49,795 nucleotides of DNA from Hahellaceae bacterium (GCA_016744695.1 JADGDV010000028.1:1-49795); one strand, 5' to 3'. Positions 7,498-15,700 are shown, counted from the first letter of the stretch. Translations and numbers: made by a program. The notes: generated from the letters alone by a model not told the origin.

Positions 7498-8191
7498 AAA
7501 AATACCTATACATTATATTTAGTTTAAATATTTATAACTCAAATTAATAACTAACATTTACAATATAGCTTTTAAGTTATATTTTATCAAAATAATAATA
7601 ACATATACGCTATATATAGTTTTTCCTGCTGGATGGACTTCCTTATGACACGACTTAAACCTCTCAAAAGCAATAATCAGTAGCTAGACGTTAATGTGGA
7701 TTTTTATTCCACAATTACTTTTTCAAGGAGATCAGAAATTTCACAATCAAACAAATGTCTGGACATAACGAAGTTATAAACCATGAATCTGTCAAACAAG
7801 GTAAGTTTTATTAATAGCACCTTAAGACTTGGACAAAGTACGGAACTAAATGACAAGGTGAATGCCGAAGGCAGAGAGAGTACCCTGGGGTATTTCTGAG
7901 GCAAGTAGCCAAGGACTGTCAGGACCGTTGTTGTTACTGACTATATACCTTAATTAAGATGGGTGACTGGTGCATATTTGTTGACACCATACCATGAATT
8001 TTTAGGCGCGTGACAGTTAGCAAATAGGTATAGCCTACCGGCCATTTTTACTTGTTAAAAAAAAATCAAGGGAATTTACTTTGTCTGCTTGACCGGAACT
8101 TTCTAATGGGTGACCACAACCCCATATAATATAACAATCAATTTACACAATTGAGACTCCTGCCAACTTGTGTTTCATATGAAATGCATCT
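7498..8191. other. Intergenic region between the Fic operon and lipoprotein genes
   Basis: Contains the AT-rich promoter region of the HTH/Fic operon and a small hairpin TGTGGA/TCCACA (7695-7713). A 66-codon minus-strand frame at 7704-7904 has no ribosome site and poor composition, so I do not call it. The rest shows no recognisable feature. Confidence 0.4.
7562..7583 (-). promoter_or_regulatory. Candidate operator of the mobile mystery A/B operon
   Basis: AATATAGCTT, TT, AAGTTATATT forms a 10-bp inverted repeat with one mismatch in a very AT-rich region upstream of the HTH gene. Its size and place suit binding by the dimeric HTH protein. Binding is inferred. Confidence 0.45.
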
Positions 8192-8392
8192 CTATCGAAT
8201 ACGACCGCCAACAGAAATACTGCCTCGCATGCGTGGACCAGAGCCATGACCACGATGCCCATGATGATATGAGCTAAAGCCTGTGGAAACTCCCACACTG
8301 GCATATACGTTGGAGTTGTTATTACAGCTACAAAGCCCGAAGCCAATTAATATAAATACAACAACTTTAAGCAGTTTAGATATTATTAGCAT
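8192..8392 (-). CDS. Small His/Gly-rich lipoprotein
   Basis: A 66-residue protein with a hydrophobic signal segment and lipobox LCSC (Cys23), so it should be lipid-anchored after processing. The mature part is about 44 residues, with NNNSNVYASVGVSTGF, then a His/Gly-rich stretch SSYHHGHRGHGSG and a basic, Gly-rich end. The histidine cluster could bind metal, but nothing in the sequence proves this. AGGAGG lies just before the ATG and overlaps the end of the VOC lipoprotein gene (stop at 8402-8404), so the two are probably cotranscribed. No named family recognised. Confidence 0.65.
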   Translation of the reverse strand: MLIISKLLKVVVFILIGFGLCSCNNNSNVYASVGVSTGFSSYHHGHRGHGSGPRMRGSISVGGRIR

Positions 8393-8401
8393 AAGACCTC
8401 C

Positions 8402-9319
8402 TTATTGCTTTGTTAGTTTCGGTTTGCCGGACCATGTTTGTAAAGCAATGCCTGCACCTGAAGGGCCTGCAATCAATGCTACACGACCACCAATAGCACG
8501 GTCTTGTGGGGCTAATAATATAGCGCCTCCAAGCTCTTCTACACGAGCAACAATCGCATCAAGGCTTTCAGCATTTTTTACCCGAATGTAACTAACCCAC
8601 GTAGGGCTTAAGTCTTCTACCGGGTTAGTTAAAATACCTGCGCGTGGAGTGTTGTTAGTTTTCAATAAACGGTAATTCTGTTTGCTATTATCTGCTTTGT
8701 TAATGATGCGGTCTTCGGCATCATATTGAGCAATACGGCTATAAAATTTTGTCGCTTCGCTAACGTCTCTAGTCCAAAGCTCGTTCCATAGAAAACCACC
8801 GACATCAACTTCTTGCTCATCCAGTGGATCACCATCTTTGGTTTGCAATAGCCCCAGCAGTGCGCCTTGCGGATCAGCCACAATAGCTATTTTACCGCGA
8901 TCTGCTAGGTCTGTCGGTGGCGCAAACACAGTGCCGTTTTGTGCTGTAAAAGAGGCAACAGCAGCATCGATATCTTTAACTGAAAGTAACACTACCCACT
9001 GTGAAATATCTTCTTTAGTTTCTAAATGTGTTTGATCAACCATACCGCCAATCAACTTGCCATTGTGACGAATAAGCGTGTAATTTATGCTTTGGAATAA
9101 TCCTGTTTTAAGCGCTACATCCTCAAACTGCCAACCAAAAAGTTCATTATAAAAAATTTTAGATTCAGCCGGAGTATCACTTAACAGATCGTGCCAAATG
9201 ATTTTACCTTCGATAGTGCTATTGGTAGGCTCATCAGTAACTGATGGCATGTTCAGGCTGCTACAGCTGGCTAATAGTCCAAACAACAGAGTAGTGAGAA
9301 GTGCGCGTGATAATTTCAA
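8402..9319 (-). CDS. Lipoprotein with two VOC (glyoxalase/bleomycin-resistance-like) domains
   Basis: I chose the TTG at 9319 because GAGGA precedes it by 7 nt and it yields a clean lipoprotein signal (KLSRALLTTLLFGLLASC, lipobox LASC, Cys19). The frame itself continues up to an ATG at 9397 without a ribosome site. Of about 305 residues, two VOC repeats are visible: IIWHDLLSDTPAESKIFYNELFGW begins the first, and FLWNELWTRDVSEATKFYSRIAQY the second, each ending in a glyoxalase-like beta strand (DPQGALLGLLQ; GPSGAGIALQ). VOC domains bind metals or small molecules; a lipid-anchored double VOC protein could sequester or sense a ligand in the envelope. The ligand is unknown. Confidence 0.8.
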   Translation of the reverse strand: MKLSRALLTTLLFGLLASCSSLNMPSVTDEPTNSTIEGKIIWHDLLSDTPAESKIFYNELFGWQFEDVALKTGLFQSINYTLIRHNGKLIGGMVDQTHLETKEDISQWVVLLSVKDIDAAVASFTAQNGTVFAPPTDLADRGKIAIVADPQGALLGLLQTKDGDPLDEQEVDVGGFLWNELWTRDVSEATKFYSRIAQYDAEDRIINKADNSKQNYRLLKTNNTPRAGILTNPVEDLSPTWVSYIRVKNAESLDAIVARVEELGGAILLAPQDRAIGGRVALIAGPSGAGIALQTWSGKPKLTKQ

Positions 9320-9477
9320 AACAAATCCTCGGGGTATCCTTTTCAGGATGTTAACACAATCCATCAAACTTAAGCTTACCGCTATTATTAAAATCAAACA
9401 TAATTAGCTAATGTTTACATTATTAATTTGAAAATGCAGAATGCTAAGCTCAACCCTCCAGTACTGAGTTAGCATAA

Positions 9478-10332
9478 ATGACAGACAACACCCTTCAATC
9501 ACCATCAACTACCCAACATCGCTTACAACGATTTATCGAAAGTAATCACGTTCAATTCATGATACTTGGATTAATTCTTATAAATTCAGTAACGCTTGGT
9601 ATTGAAACAATCCCCTCAGTTATGGCGAATTACGGCTCTATAATCTCCATTCTAGACAAGACAATACTGACAGTTTTTGTGATTGAACTCATTATTCGTC
9701 TGTTTGTTTACCGCACTGCATTCTTTCGTGACCCATGGATGGTATTTGATTTTATTGTAGTAAGTATTGCGCTAATCCCTGCCACAGGACAGTTTTCAGT
9801 GTTACGCGCGCTACGTGTATTGCGGGTACTTAGAATACTCACCATAGTGCCTTCTATGCGTCGTGTAGTTGGTGCTCTGCTGTCGGCTATTCCTGGGCTG
9901 TCATCTATTGCTTTGGTGCTGCTATTGCTCTTTTATGTGTTTGCAGTGATTGCCACCAATTTATTCGCCAGTGAATACCCAGAATGGTTTGGTCATCTAG
10001 GTCATTCTTTCTACACTTTATTTCAGATCATGACGCTTGAAAGCTGGTCAATGGGCATCGCACGCCCAGTAATGGAGACTTTCCCTTATGCTTGGGCCTT
10101 TTTTGTACCCTTCATTCTGGTAGCAACCTTTACTATGTTGAATCTGTTTATCGCGATTATAGTAAATGCAATGCAGACATTTAGTGAGAGTGAAAGTAAA
10201 GAGACCGTCACCGCAGTGATTGATGCAAGAGATCATATCGAGAACGACATACATATTGAAATGCAAGAATTACGGCAGGAGATTGCTGAGTTAAAATCTA
10301 TTATTCAAATTGCTTCAAAAAATAGGTTGTAA
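9478..10332 (+). CDS. Bacterial voltage-gated sodium channel (NavBac family)
   Basis: A 284-residue six-helix ion channel subunit that would work as a tetramer in the inner membrane. The S4 voltage sensor carries arginines every third residue, R110, R113, R116 and R119 (RALRVLRVLR). The pore loop has the selectivity filter TLESWS at 186-191, the signature of Na+-selective NavBac channels. S6 (FILVATFTMLNLFIAIIVNAMQTF) is followed by a heptad-like C-terminal coiled coil (IEMQELRQEIAELKSIIQ) that holds the tetramer together in relatives. NaChBac-type channels are known for roles in motility and pH responses in marine and alkaliphilic bacteria. It stands alone between divergent and convergent neighbours. 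Confidence 0.93.
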   Translation: MTDNTLQSPSTTQHRLQRFIESNHVQFMILGLILINSVTLGIETIPSVMANYGSIISILDKTILTVFVIELIIRLFVYRTAFFRDPWMVFDFIVVSIALIPATGQFSVLRALRVLRVLRILTIVPSMRRVVGALLSAIPGLSSIALVLLLLFYVFAVIATNLFASEYPEWFGHLGHSFYTLFQIMTLESWSMGIARPVMETFPYAWAFFVPFILVATFTMLNLFIAIIVNAMQTFSESESKETVTAVIDARDHIENDIHIEMQELRQEIAELKSIIQIASKNRL

Positions 10333-10357
10333 CACAACAATCAAGCAATTCTTGGAA

Positions 10358-11203
10358 TCAAGCTATTTTGCCAAATTTACCGTTTTGGTAATCACTAACG
10401 GCCTGGCGGATCTCTTTTTGTGTATTCATTACAAACGGCCCCATGTGTACGATCTTTTCGTTGATTTTATTGCCCACCAAGATCAACGCACCCGCGCCTT
10501 CACTATTAGCGGTCATTGCTAATGCTTGTTTAGCATCAACAATCGCTAGCTGTCCGCAATTTACCTTGGGTGTCGCTAATGAACCTGTATGCACATAAAC
10601 CAACACTTGCTCTGCATGGCTTAAATTCAGCTCAACGCGCCCCTTACTCGCTAGTGAAAGGTCTGCGATGGCGCCTTTGCCAGCTAAATCAGTAAGCGGT
10701 GATGCATCGCTATTTCCCGCTAACGTCCATTTACCTGCTAACAGTTTAAGCTGTGCGCCGGTGTTATTAGTTAAGATCGGTAAACCCGTTTTCAAATTAT
10801 GGCTATCTTGATATCGTGATTTACGCAATTTATCTTTCGCGGGCATATTCAACCAAATTTGAAAACCATGCATACCGCCGTCAACATCTGTGACGGGCAT
10901 TTCAGAATGAACAACCCCATAACCGGTACTCATCCACTGCACGTTACCCGCAGTAATTACCTTTTTATTACCCATTTGATCTTTATGTTCGAAGCCCCCT
11001 ATGATCATATACGTAAATGTTTCAATGCCCCGATGAGGGTGAGCAGGAAAGCCTCCTATAAAATCATTTACATCATCAGATTTTAATTCATCAATCATTA
11101 AATACGGGTCAAAGTATTTACCGGAAAAATCCGCTACCCGAGAGATATTCACCCCATCGCCATCTTGAGTCGCTTTGCTATTTACTATTTTTAATACTTT
11201 CAT
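10358..11203 (-). CDS. Pirin-family bicupin (YhaK-like)
   Basis: I place the start at the ATG at 11203, which has GAGGAG 6 nt upstream; an in-frame ATG at 11248 lacks one. The 281-residue product has the pirin bicupin layout: SRVADFSGKYFDPYLMIDEL, then FPAHPHRGIETFTYMI with the two metal-binding histidines, and STGYGVVHSEMP supplying the third His and the Glu. It is the third gene after DoxX and glutathionyl-hydroquinone reductase. Pirins are metal-dependent, and several (including E. coli YhiW/YhhW-type) oxidise flavonols; E. coli YhaK is a redox-sensitive relative found beside yhaJ. The role is probably in quinone or oxidant response. Confidence 0.88.
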   Translation of the reverse strand: MKVLKIVNSKATQDGDGVNISRVADFSGKYFDPYLMIDELKSDDVNDFIGGFPAHPHRGIETFTYMIIGGFEHKDQMGNKKVITAGNVQWMSTGYGVVHSEMPVTDVDGGMHGFQIWLNMPAKDKLRKSRYQDSHNLKTGLPILTNNTGAQLKLLAGKWTLAGNSDASPLTDLAGKGAIADLSLASKGRVELNLSHAEQVLVYVHTGSLATPKVNCGQLAIVDAKQALAMTANSEGAGALILVGNKINEKIVHMGPFVMNTQKEIRQAVSDYQNGKFGKIA

Positions 11204-11291
11204 TTCATGCTCCTCTGTCTTTGCCCTGGATTCGATTTGTAAGTGCAACTCATACCGCTATGAAAAATAGTTACCATATGCAGCGAGCATT

Positions 11292-12275
11292 TCAACCTGA
11301 AATGTGTTCTCGCTTAGGATCAACCGTCCAATCTTGCTGGTGACCAATAGGCACGATGCCGTAAGGGTTAATCGCAAGATGACTAGCATAATAATGACGT
11401 TTAATATGGGCCATATTAACTGTCGTCGCGATGCTGGGCTGCTGATATAAATCCAACATATAGTGATATAAATGGTGGAACTGCTGTAATAACTGCAAAT
11501 TACATTTGAAGTGTGTGTGATACACAGAATCAAATCGTATCAAGGTAGTCCACAAGCGCCAGTCTGCTTCGGTAATATCATTGCCAACTAAGTAACGCTG
11601 GTTAGCAAGCGTGTCATCTAACTGCTTTAAGCTTGCAAATAAGCGGTTGGCATTTTCTTCATAAGCCACTTGTGTGGTAGCGAAACCTGCTTTATAAACG
11701 CCGTTGTTAATGTTGTGATAAACGAATTCATTCACCTCATCAATATCACTGCGAAAATGCGGTGGGTAAAAATCTAACTTATTGCCAGTAATATCATCAA
11801 ACGCAGAGTTGAACATGCGAATGATCTCTGAAGATTCATTATTAACAATCACCTTACCCTTTTTATCCCACAATACCGGTACCGTTATAGCCCCGTTATA
11901 ATCGGGCACGTTGTCAAAATAACGGGCTGACATAAAGTCACTGCCATATAAGTTATCACCGCTTGTACCGTACAACGCTTCCGATTCAGTATCATGCTTA
12001 AAAGACCAACCTTTATCATGCATATCAGGGTGAACAACACTCACCGTAATCAATGATTCCAAACCCTTTAACATTCTAAATATCAAGGTCCGATGAGCCC
12101 ATGGGCACGCTAATGAAACATATAAGTGATAACGTCCCGCTTCAGCAATGAAGCCACCCTGCCCCGTAGGCCCTGCACTGCCGTCGGGGGTAATCCAATT
12201 TCTAAACTGAGAATCTTTACGACGGTATTCGCCATTATCAATACTGCTTTTCCAGCTTGTTTTTAAAGTACTCAT
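11292..12275 (-). CDS. yqjG: Glutathionyl-hydroquinone reductase (YqjG/ECM4 family)
   Basis: A 327-residue glutathione transferase of the Xi class. The catalytic cysteine lies in YVSLACPWAHRTLIFR, the CPWAHR motif diagnostic for this family. GSAGPTGQGGFIAEAGRYHLY precedes it, and a C-terminal all-helical domain contains DITEADWRLWTTLIRFD. It reduces glutathionyl-hydroquinones to hydroquinones in the cytoplasm with two GSH. The GGGGAGATCAGC leader gives a good ribosome site, and only 13 nt separate it from the DoxX gene upstream. In E. coli the orthologue follows yqjF (DoxX). Length is normal. Confidence 0.92.
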   Translation of the reverse strand: MSTLKTSWKSSIDNGEYRRKDSQFRNWITPDGSAGPTGQGGFIAEAGRYHLYVSLACPWAHRTLIFRMLKGLESLITVSVVHPDMHDKGWSFKHDTESEALYGTSGDNLYGSDFMSARYFDNVPDYNGAITVPVLWDKKGKVIVNNESSEIIRMFNSAFDDITGNKLDFYPPHFRSDIDEVNEFVYHNINNGVYKAGFATTQVAYEENANRLFASLKQLDDTLANQRYLVGNDITEADWRLWTTLIRFDSVYHTHFKCNLQLLQQFHHLYHYMLDLYQQPSIATTVNMAHIKRHYYASHLAINPYGIVPIGHQQDWTVDPKREHISG

Positions 12276-12288
12276 GCTGATCTCCCCA

Positions 12289-12774
12289 TTAAGCTAGTTT
12301 TTTAGAAAAATAGTTATCGGCTGAAAATTTACCCGCGCCGCTAAACATCAAAGCAACTGATATGGCCAATAGTGACAGACCAAATTCATAGCCGTTGTTA
12401 CTCATAAATAAACCATTTGCAAAATGTACGGTAAATATAGCCACTAACATGGTGATGCTTAACATCAAGGCTGCGGGTCGTACAAGTAAACCCACTAACA
12501 ACGCAAGACCACCAAAAAACTCAGCACTACCGGCCATAAGAGCCATCAAATAACCCGGCTCCAAACCAATTGAGGCCATCCACTGTCCTGTGCCTTCCAA
12601 ACCGTAACCTCCAAACATGCCAAATAGCTTTTGTGCACCATGTGCAATAAAAATTATTGCGGCTGGTATACGTAAGGCTAAAGCCGCAAAGCCTCCATCT
12701 GATAGTAATAGTTTATGAATTCTTGCCTGGGTAGATGTGGCCGTAGCTGCTGTGTTTATCGTTGAAGTCGTCAT
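12289..12774 (-). CDS. DoxX-family membrane protein (YqjF-like)
   Basis: A 161-residue inner-membrane protein with about four transmembrane helices: FAALALRIPAAIIFIAHGAQ, YLMALMAGSAEFFGGLALLVGLL, AALMLSITMLVAIFTVHF and FGLSLLAISVALMFSGAG. The HGAQKLFG and AEFFGG motifs belong to DoxX. It is the first gene of the DoxX, yqjG, pirin operon and is divergent from a LysR regulator. In E. coli, yqjF responds through the LysR protein YhaJ to dinitrotoluene-derived compounds. DoxX proteins have been tied to quinone and thiol redox balance; the direct activity is not known. Confidence 0.88.
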   Translation of the reverse strand: MTTSTINTAATATSTQARIHKLLLSDGGFAALALRIPAAIIFIAHGAQKLFGMFGGYGLEGTGQWMASIGLEPGYLMALMAGSAEFFGGLALLVGLLVRPAALMLSITMLVAIFTVHFANGLFMSNNGYEFGLSLLAISVALMFSGAGKFSADNYFSKKLA

Positions 12775-12853
12775 ACAGTCGCCTAAAGTTCATTGTTTTT
12801 GAATCTTTTAGCTATTATATTTAAAGACTCTTCCAATGAATAACGGTTATAAC

Positions 12854-12868
12854 TGATCTATTAGATCA
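12854..12868. promoter_or_regulatory. Palindrome in DoxX/LysR intergenic region (candidate LysR site)
   Basis: TGATCTA-T-TAGATCA is a perfect 7-bp inverted repeat in the 107-bp gap between the divergent DoxX and LysR genes, ending 13 nt before the LysR ATG. LysR-type regulators bind such dyads and usually control both the divergent operon and themselves. Overlap with the regulator's own translation start region suggests autorepression. Confidence 0.55.
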
Positions 12869-12881
12869 AAAGGATTGATGT

Positions 12882-13796
12882 ATGGTTTCCCCAATAACAT
12901 TGGATGCATTAAGAGTGCTAGACGCTATTGATCGCAAGAATAGTTTTGCTGGTGCAGCCGATGAACTATTCCGAGTACCCTCTGCCATTTCTTATACCGT
13001 GAGTAAACTTGAAGATGACCTGGCAGTGGCTTTATTTGATAGAAGCAAGCGTAAAGCGGTATTAACGCCTATTGGTAAAATGCTACTAGACCAAGGCAGG
13101 CAGATATTGAAAGCCACCGATGAACTCACTCATATAGTTAAACAATCTGCTAGCAGCTGGGAAACCGAATTACGCATTTGCATTGATAGCATTTTATTGT
13201 TTGACCCAATTTATCAATTAATTGCAGAATTTCAGCGCGCTTACCCATGGATCAATATTCGTGTGAGTGAAGAGGTATTCGGAGGGACGTGGGACGCCAT
13301 AAACGCAAACCGTTGTGACCTAATCATTGGCGGAGAAGCAATACCAAGCAGCAGTAATTTTAATATAGAGATCATTGGTGAAATCGACTTTGTATTTGCC
13401 GTTGCGAAGGAACACCCTCTAGTCAGCCAGTCATTAATAGCGGCAGCACAACCCTTATCAGCGGAAGTCATTAAACAGTACCCATCCATCGTCGTTGCCG
13501 ACAGCTCACGGCAATTACCCACCCGCTCAGCCGGATTACTCGATGGTCAACCTCGCATTACAGTACCCACGATGGATAAAAAAATAACCGCGCACAAGCT
13601 CGGTTTAGGTGTCGGTTACCTGCCTATCCACCGCATTCAAGCAGAGCTCAACACCAAGCAACTTATTGCTCTCGAAGTAGAGCAACCCGAAGACCGGTAT
13701 TACAACTTATGTTTGGCTTGGCGTAAAGACAATAAAGGTAAAGCTCTAGATTGGTTTGTAAAAAAACTACAACTTATAAAAGCCCAGCTGCTGTAG
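12882..13796 (+). CDS. LysR-family regulator, YhaJ-like
   Basis: A 304-residue LysR protein with an N-terminal winged HTH (LDALRVLDAIDRKNSFAGAADELFRVPSAISYTVSKLEDDLAVALFDRSK) and a periplasmic-binding-protein-like effector domain from about residue 90 (ICIDSILLFDPIYQLIAEFQ). It is transcribed away from DoxX, yqjG and pirin, the same set of families that E. coli YhaJ is associated with. It therefore most likely activates that operon in response to an aromatic or quinone-like compound, though the effector here is unknown. The AAAGG a few nt before the ATG is a plausible ribosome site. Confidence 0.9.
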   Translation: MVSPITLDALRVLDAIDRKNSFAGAADELFRVPSAISYTVSKLEDDLAVALFDRSKRKAVLTPIGKMLLDQGRQILKATDELTHIVKQSASSWETELRICIDSILLFDPIYQLIAEFQRAYPWINIRVSEEVFGGTWDAINANRCDLIIGGEAIPSSSNFNIEIIGEIDFVFAVAKEHPLVSQSLIAAAQPLSAEVIKQYPSIVVADSSRQLPTRSAGLLDGQPRITVPTMDKKITAHKLGLGVGYLPIHRIQAELNTKQLIALEVEQPEDRYYNLCLAWRKDNKGKALDWFVKKLQLIKAQLL

Positions 13797-13806
13797 GGTG
13801 AGTCAC

Positions 13807-13823
13807 TGATATAAAAAATATCA
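13807..13823. terminator. AT-rich hairpin between convergent genes
   Basis: TGATAT-AAAAA-ATATCA, a 6-bp stem with a 5-nt loop between the LysR stop and the YeeE-like stop. It is the only structure in this short gap and may serve both directions, but the stem is weak. Confidence 0.35.
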
Positions 13824-13835
13824 ACACATCTTATT

Positions 13836-14243
13836 TTAACTAACTCGATTAGCAAACCACATACCCACTAACATGCTCGGTACAAAAATAAATCCTGCTG
13901 TATTTAATGATGCCAGTGATGATATTGCAGGACCTGGACAATAACCATAAAGCCCCCAACCTATACCAAAAATAGCGGCACCAACAATAAGGGGTTTATC
14001 TAAATTTACTTTGATCGGCAACGTAAAAGCATCATTAAAAAATGGTTTTTTTCTTTGCAAGATAAACTTGAATGCAGGCACTGTCACTACAAGTGCGCTC
14101 CCCATAACAAACATTAATGATGGGTCCCAGTTTCCAAAAAGGTCGAGAAACCCAATCACTTTTTCTGGGTCCATCATACCTGATATAAATAAACCTGCCC
14201 CAAAGAGAGTACCTGCAAGTAATCCAATAAGTATTGTCATCAC
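13836..14243 (-). CDS. YeeE/YedE-type sulfur transporter, second half (DUF6691-like)
   Basis: A 135-residue integral membrane protein with four or so hydrophobic segments and the motif GWGLYGYCPGPAISSLASL, whose Cys aligns with the thiosulfate-relay cysteines of YeeE/YedE transporters. It follows a second half-size YeeE protein with a 9-nt gap, and together they correspond to one full-length transporter. Full-length YeeE (TsuA) takes up thiosulfate; half-size pairs (PmpA/PmpB type) are linked to sulfide or sulfur detoxification. Which sulfur species is moved here cannot be told. Confidence 0.85.
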   Translation of the reverse strand: MMTILIGLLAGTLFGAGLFISGMMDPEKVIGFLDLFGNWDPSLMFVMGSALVVTVPAFKFILQRKKPFFNDAFTLPIKVNLDKPLIVGAAIFGIGWGLYGYCPGPAISSLASLNTAGFIFVPSMLVGMWFANRVS

Positions 14244-14252
14244 ACTCCCCTA

Positions 14253-14672
14253 TTATAAATTATTAACAACAGCCACGGTCAAAATCCCCGTAGACATAAA
14301 TACCACCGTTGCGATAAGCGAACGTAAAGAAAATCGCCCAATACCACAAACCCCGTGACCACTGGTACAACCTGCGCCTAACTTAGTGCCAAAGCCAACC
14401 AATACGCCTGATAATATGATTAACCAAATGTTATTACTCTTGGCGATAGGGAACTCCCAACCCAATAAATAATGAACCAACACAGGGCCTGCAATTAGGC
14501 CGACAATGAAAGCGGGGCGCCAAATTTTATTTACTTCTGTTTGATCGATTTTAACGGCTTGCCATACAATACCGCTAATGCCCGTCACCCTACCTAACAA
14601 ACTCATCATAATAATCACCGAACAGGCGATCATCACTCCACCAATAGTGGCATTTATAAAATCTGGATTCAT
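14253..14672 (-). CDS. YeeE/YedE-type sulfur transporter, first half
   Basis: A 139-residue membrane protein if translation starts at the ATG at 14672, which has GGAAGG just upstream; an ATG at 14684 is the alternative. Key motif LGAGCTSGHGVCGIGRFSLRS carries two cysteines typical of the sulfur-relay path. Hydrophobic segments include IGGVMIACSVIIMMSLLG and LIAGPVLVHYLLGW. It is the first gene of the two-gene transporter, with a 6-bp inverted repeat (14710-14727) upstream as a possible operator. The function is import or handling of thiosulfate or a related sulfur ion together with its downstream half. Confidence 0.85.
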   Translation of the reverse strand: MNPDFINATIGGVMIACSVIIMMSLLGRVTGISGIVWQAVKIDQTEVNKIWRPAFIVGLIAGPVLVHYLLGWEFPIAKSNNIWLIILSGVLVGFGTKLGAGCTSGHGVCGIGRFSLRSLIATVVFMSTGILTVAVVNNL

Positions 14673-14684
14673 AGAACCTTCCAT

Positions 14685-15153
14685 ATTAATAATACTAGAA
14701 CTGATATTACCTCATGAGTTTATGAGGACAAAACCTTTTTAACATTTCACGAAAAGCTCTCCCCAAACAACACATGAAAGCACGATATCATTATTTATTT
14801 GCGCTATTAAACACCTGGAGTCAGTGCCTGCAGCCTGAGTCACTTTCAACCCTACTCTGAACCTGTTTTCCCTCCCCCTTCTAATCCACAAACCTAATAT
14901 CCGTCGACTTTTCTTACAATCATCTAAAAAGGAGCAAGCTAAAAATTAAGTAACACACTGTTTTATAGATAAATATCTTATAACGGAATAAATTATGCTT
15001 GTTTATTCGTGTGTTTTTAATTAGCGTAAGATTTCATCTAAGCTCACACATTCAAATACTCCATTTTGCATGATAAATTAGGCTATCGTATACGCTAATA
15101 GAAACTCCAAACAACATGGAAATTTTTAATAAAATACTAAATAGGATATTTAT
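14685..15153. other. Divergent intergenic region, YeeE pair / PEP-CTERM gene
   Basis: Holds the promoters of both divergent units. CCTCAT-GAGTTT-ATGAGG (14710-14727) lies 38 nt or more upstream of the YeeE start and could be an operator for a sulfur-responsive repressor. The plus-strand leader of the PEP-CTERM gene ends with AGGA 7 nt before ATG. No small gene is recognised. Confidence 0.45.
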
Positions 15154-15666
15154 ATGGAAATCAAAAAGCTAGCTGCTTCAGTCCTTTTAAGCTCAACATT
15201 AATAGGAACAGCAACCGCAGGTACAATCAACCAGTCCCTAAATGAGTTTAACTATGATGGCGGCCCTAGCTTCCCTTCCCCAGCGCAAGAGGTCGGTACT
15301 TTTAATTTCGACCTTTCTGGAGAAACTATTGTTAGCGCTGTACTAAGTGGAACATTTGGAAACAGCCAAGTTAGCAGTTCAGCACCTCAGGATGTTTTTG
15401 CAGATGGCGAACTTATTGCTCAATGCCTACAATCCGCCCCTTGCTACACCAGTACTAATTCTTGGGAATTTGTGTTCACTGACTTTAGCAGCTTATTAGA
15501 TGGCCTGCTTACAATATCTCAAATCCAAACAGGCGAATTCATTACTCGTCTTGGAGTTACATCATTAACTATCGAAACTGTAAGCTCTGTTCCTGAGCCC
15601 GCTTCATTGGCTTTACTAGGCCTTGGTCTAGCTGGAATTGGTGCAGCTCGTAGAAGAAAAGCATAA
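15154..15666 (+). CDS. PEP-CTERM sorting-domain secreted protein
   Basis: A 170-residue exported protein. An N-terminal signal peptide (KKLAASVLLSSTLIGTATAG) is followed by a Ser/Thr/Gly-rich beta-type domain with two closely spaced cysteines (CLQSAPC). The C-terminus at about 146-170 is a textbook PEP-CTERM tail: VPEPASLALLGLGLAGIGAA then RRRK. Such tails are recognised and cleaved by exosortase (EpsH/XrtA) in strains that make an extracellular polymer, so an exosortase locus should exist elsewhere in the genome. The start is supported by AGGA and a 7-nt spacer. It is monocistronic and ends at a strong hairpin. Confidence 0.92.
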   Translation: MEIKKLAASVLLSSTLIGTATAGTINQSLNEFNYDGGPSFPSPAQEVGTFNFDLSGETIVSAVLSGTFGNSQVSSSAPQDVFADGELIAQCLQSAPCYTSTNSWEFVFTDFSSLLDGLLTISQIQTGEFITRLGVTSLTIETVSSVPEPASLALLGLGLAGIGAARRRKA

Positions 15667-15673
15667 TAAAGCT

Positions 15674-15700
15674 AAGCACCAACATTAACTGTTGGTGCTT
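15674..15700. terminator. Strong hairpin after the PEP-CTERM gene
   Basis: AAGCACCAACA-TTAAC-TGTTGGTGCTT is a perfect 11-bp stem with a 5-nt loop, 8 nt after the stop. No T-run follows on the plus strand. It lies between convergent genes and may also serve gnd, whose stop is about 108 nt away. Confidence 0.75.

Noticed and set aside
7704-7904. 66-codon minus-strand frame
   Set aside because: No ribosome site, no recognisable domain, in a region that otherwise looks noncoding.
4977-8191. Complete prophage or integrative element at tRNA-Arg
   Set aside because: No integrase, no phage structural genes and no repeat of the tRNA 3' end in the window.
8143-8346. Alternative minus-strand frame over the small lipoprotein
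   Set aside because: The other frame has a lipobox and an AGGAGG ribosome site; this one has neither.
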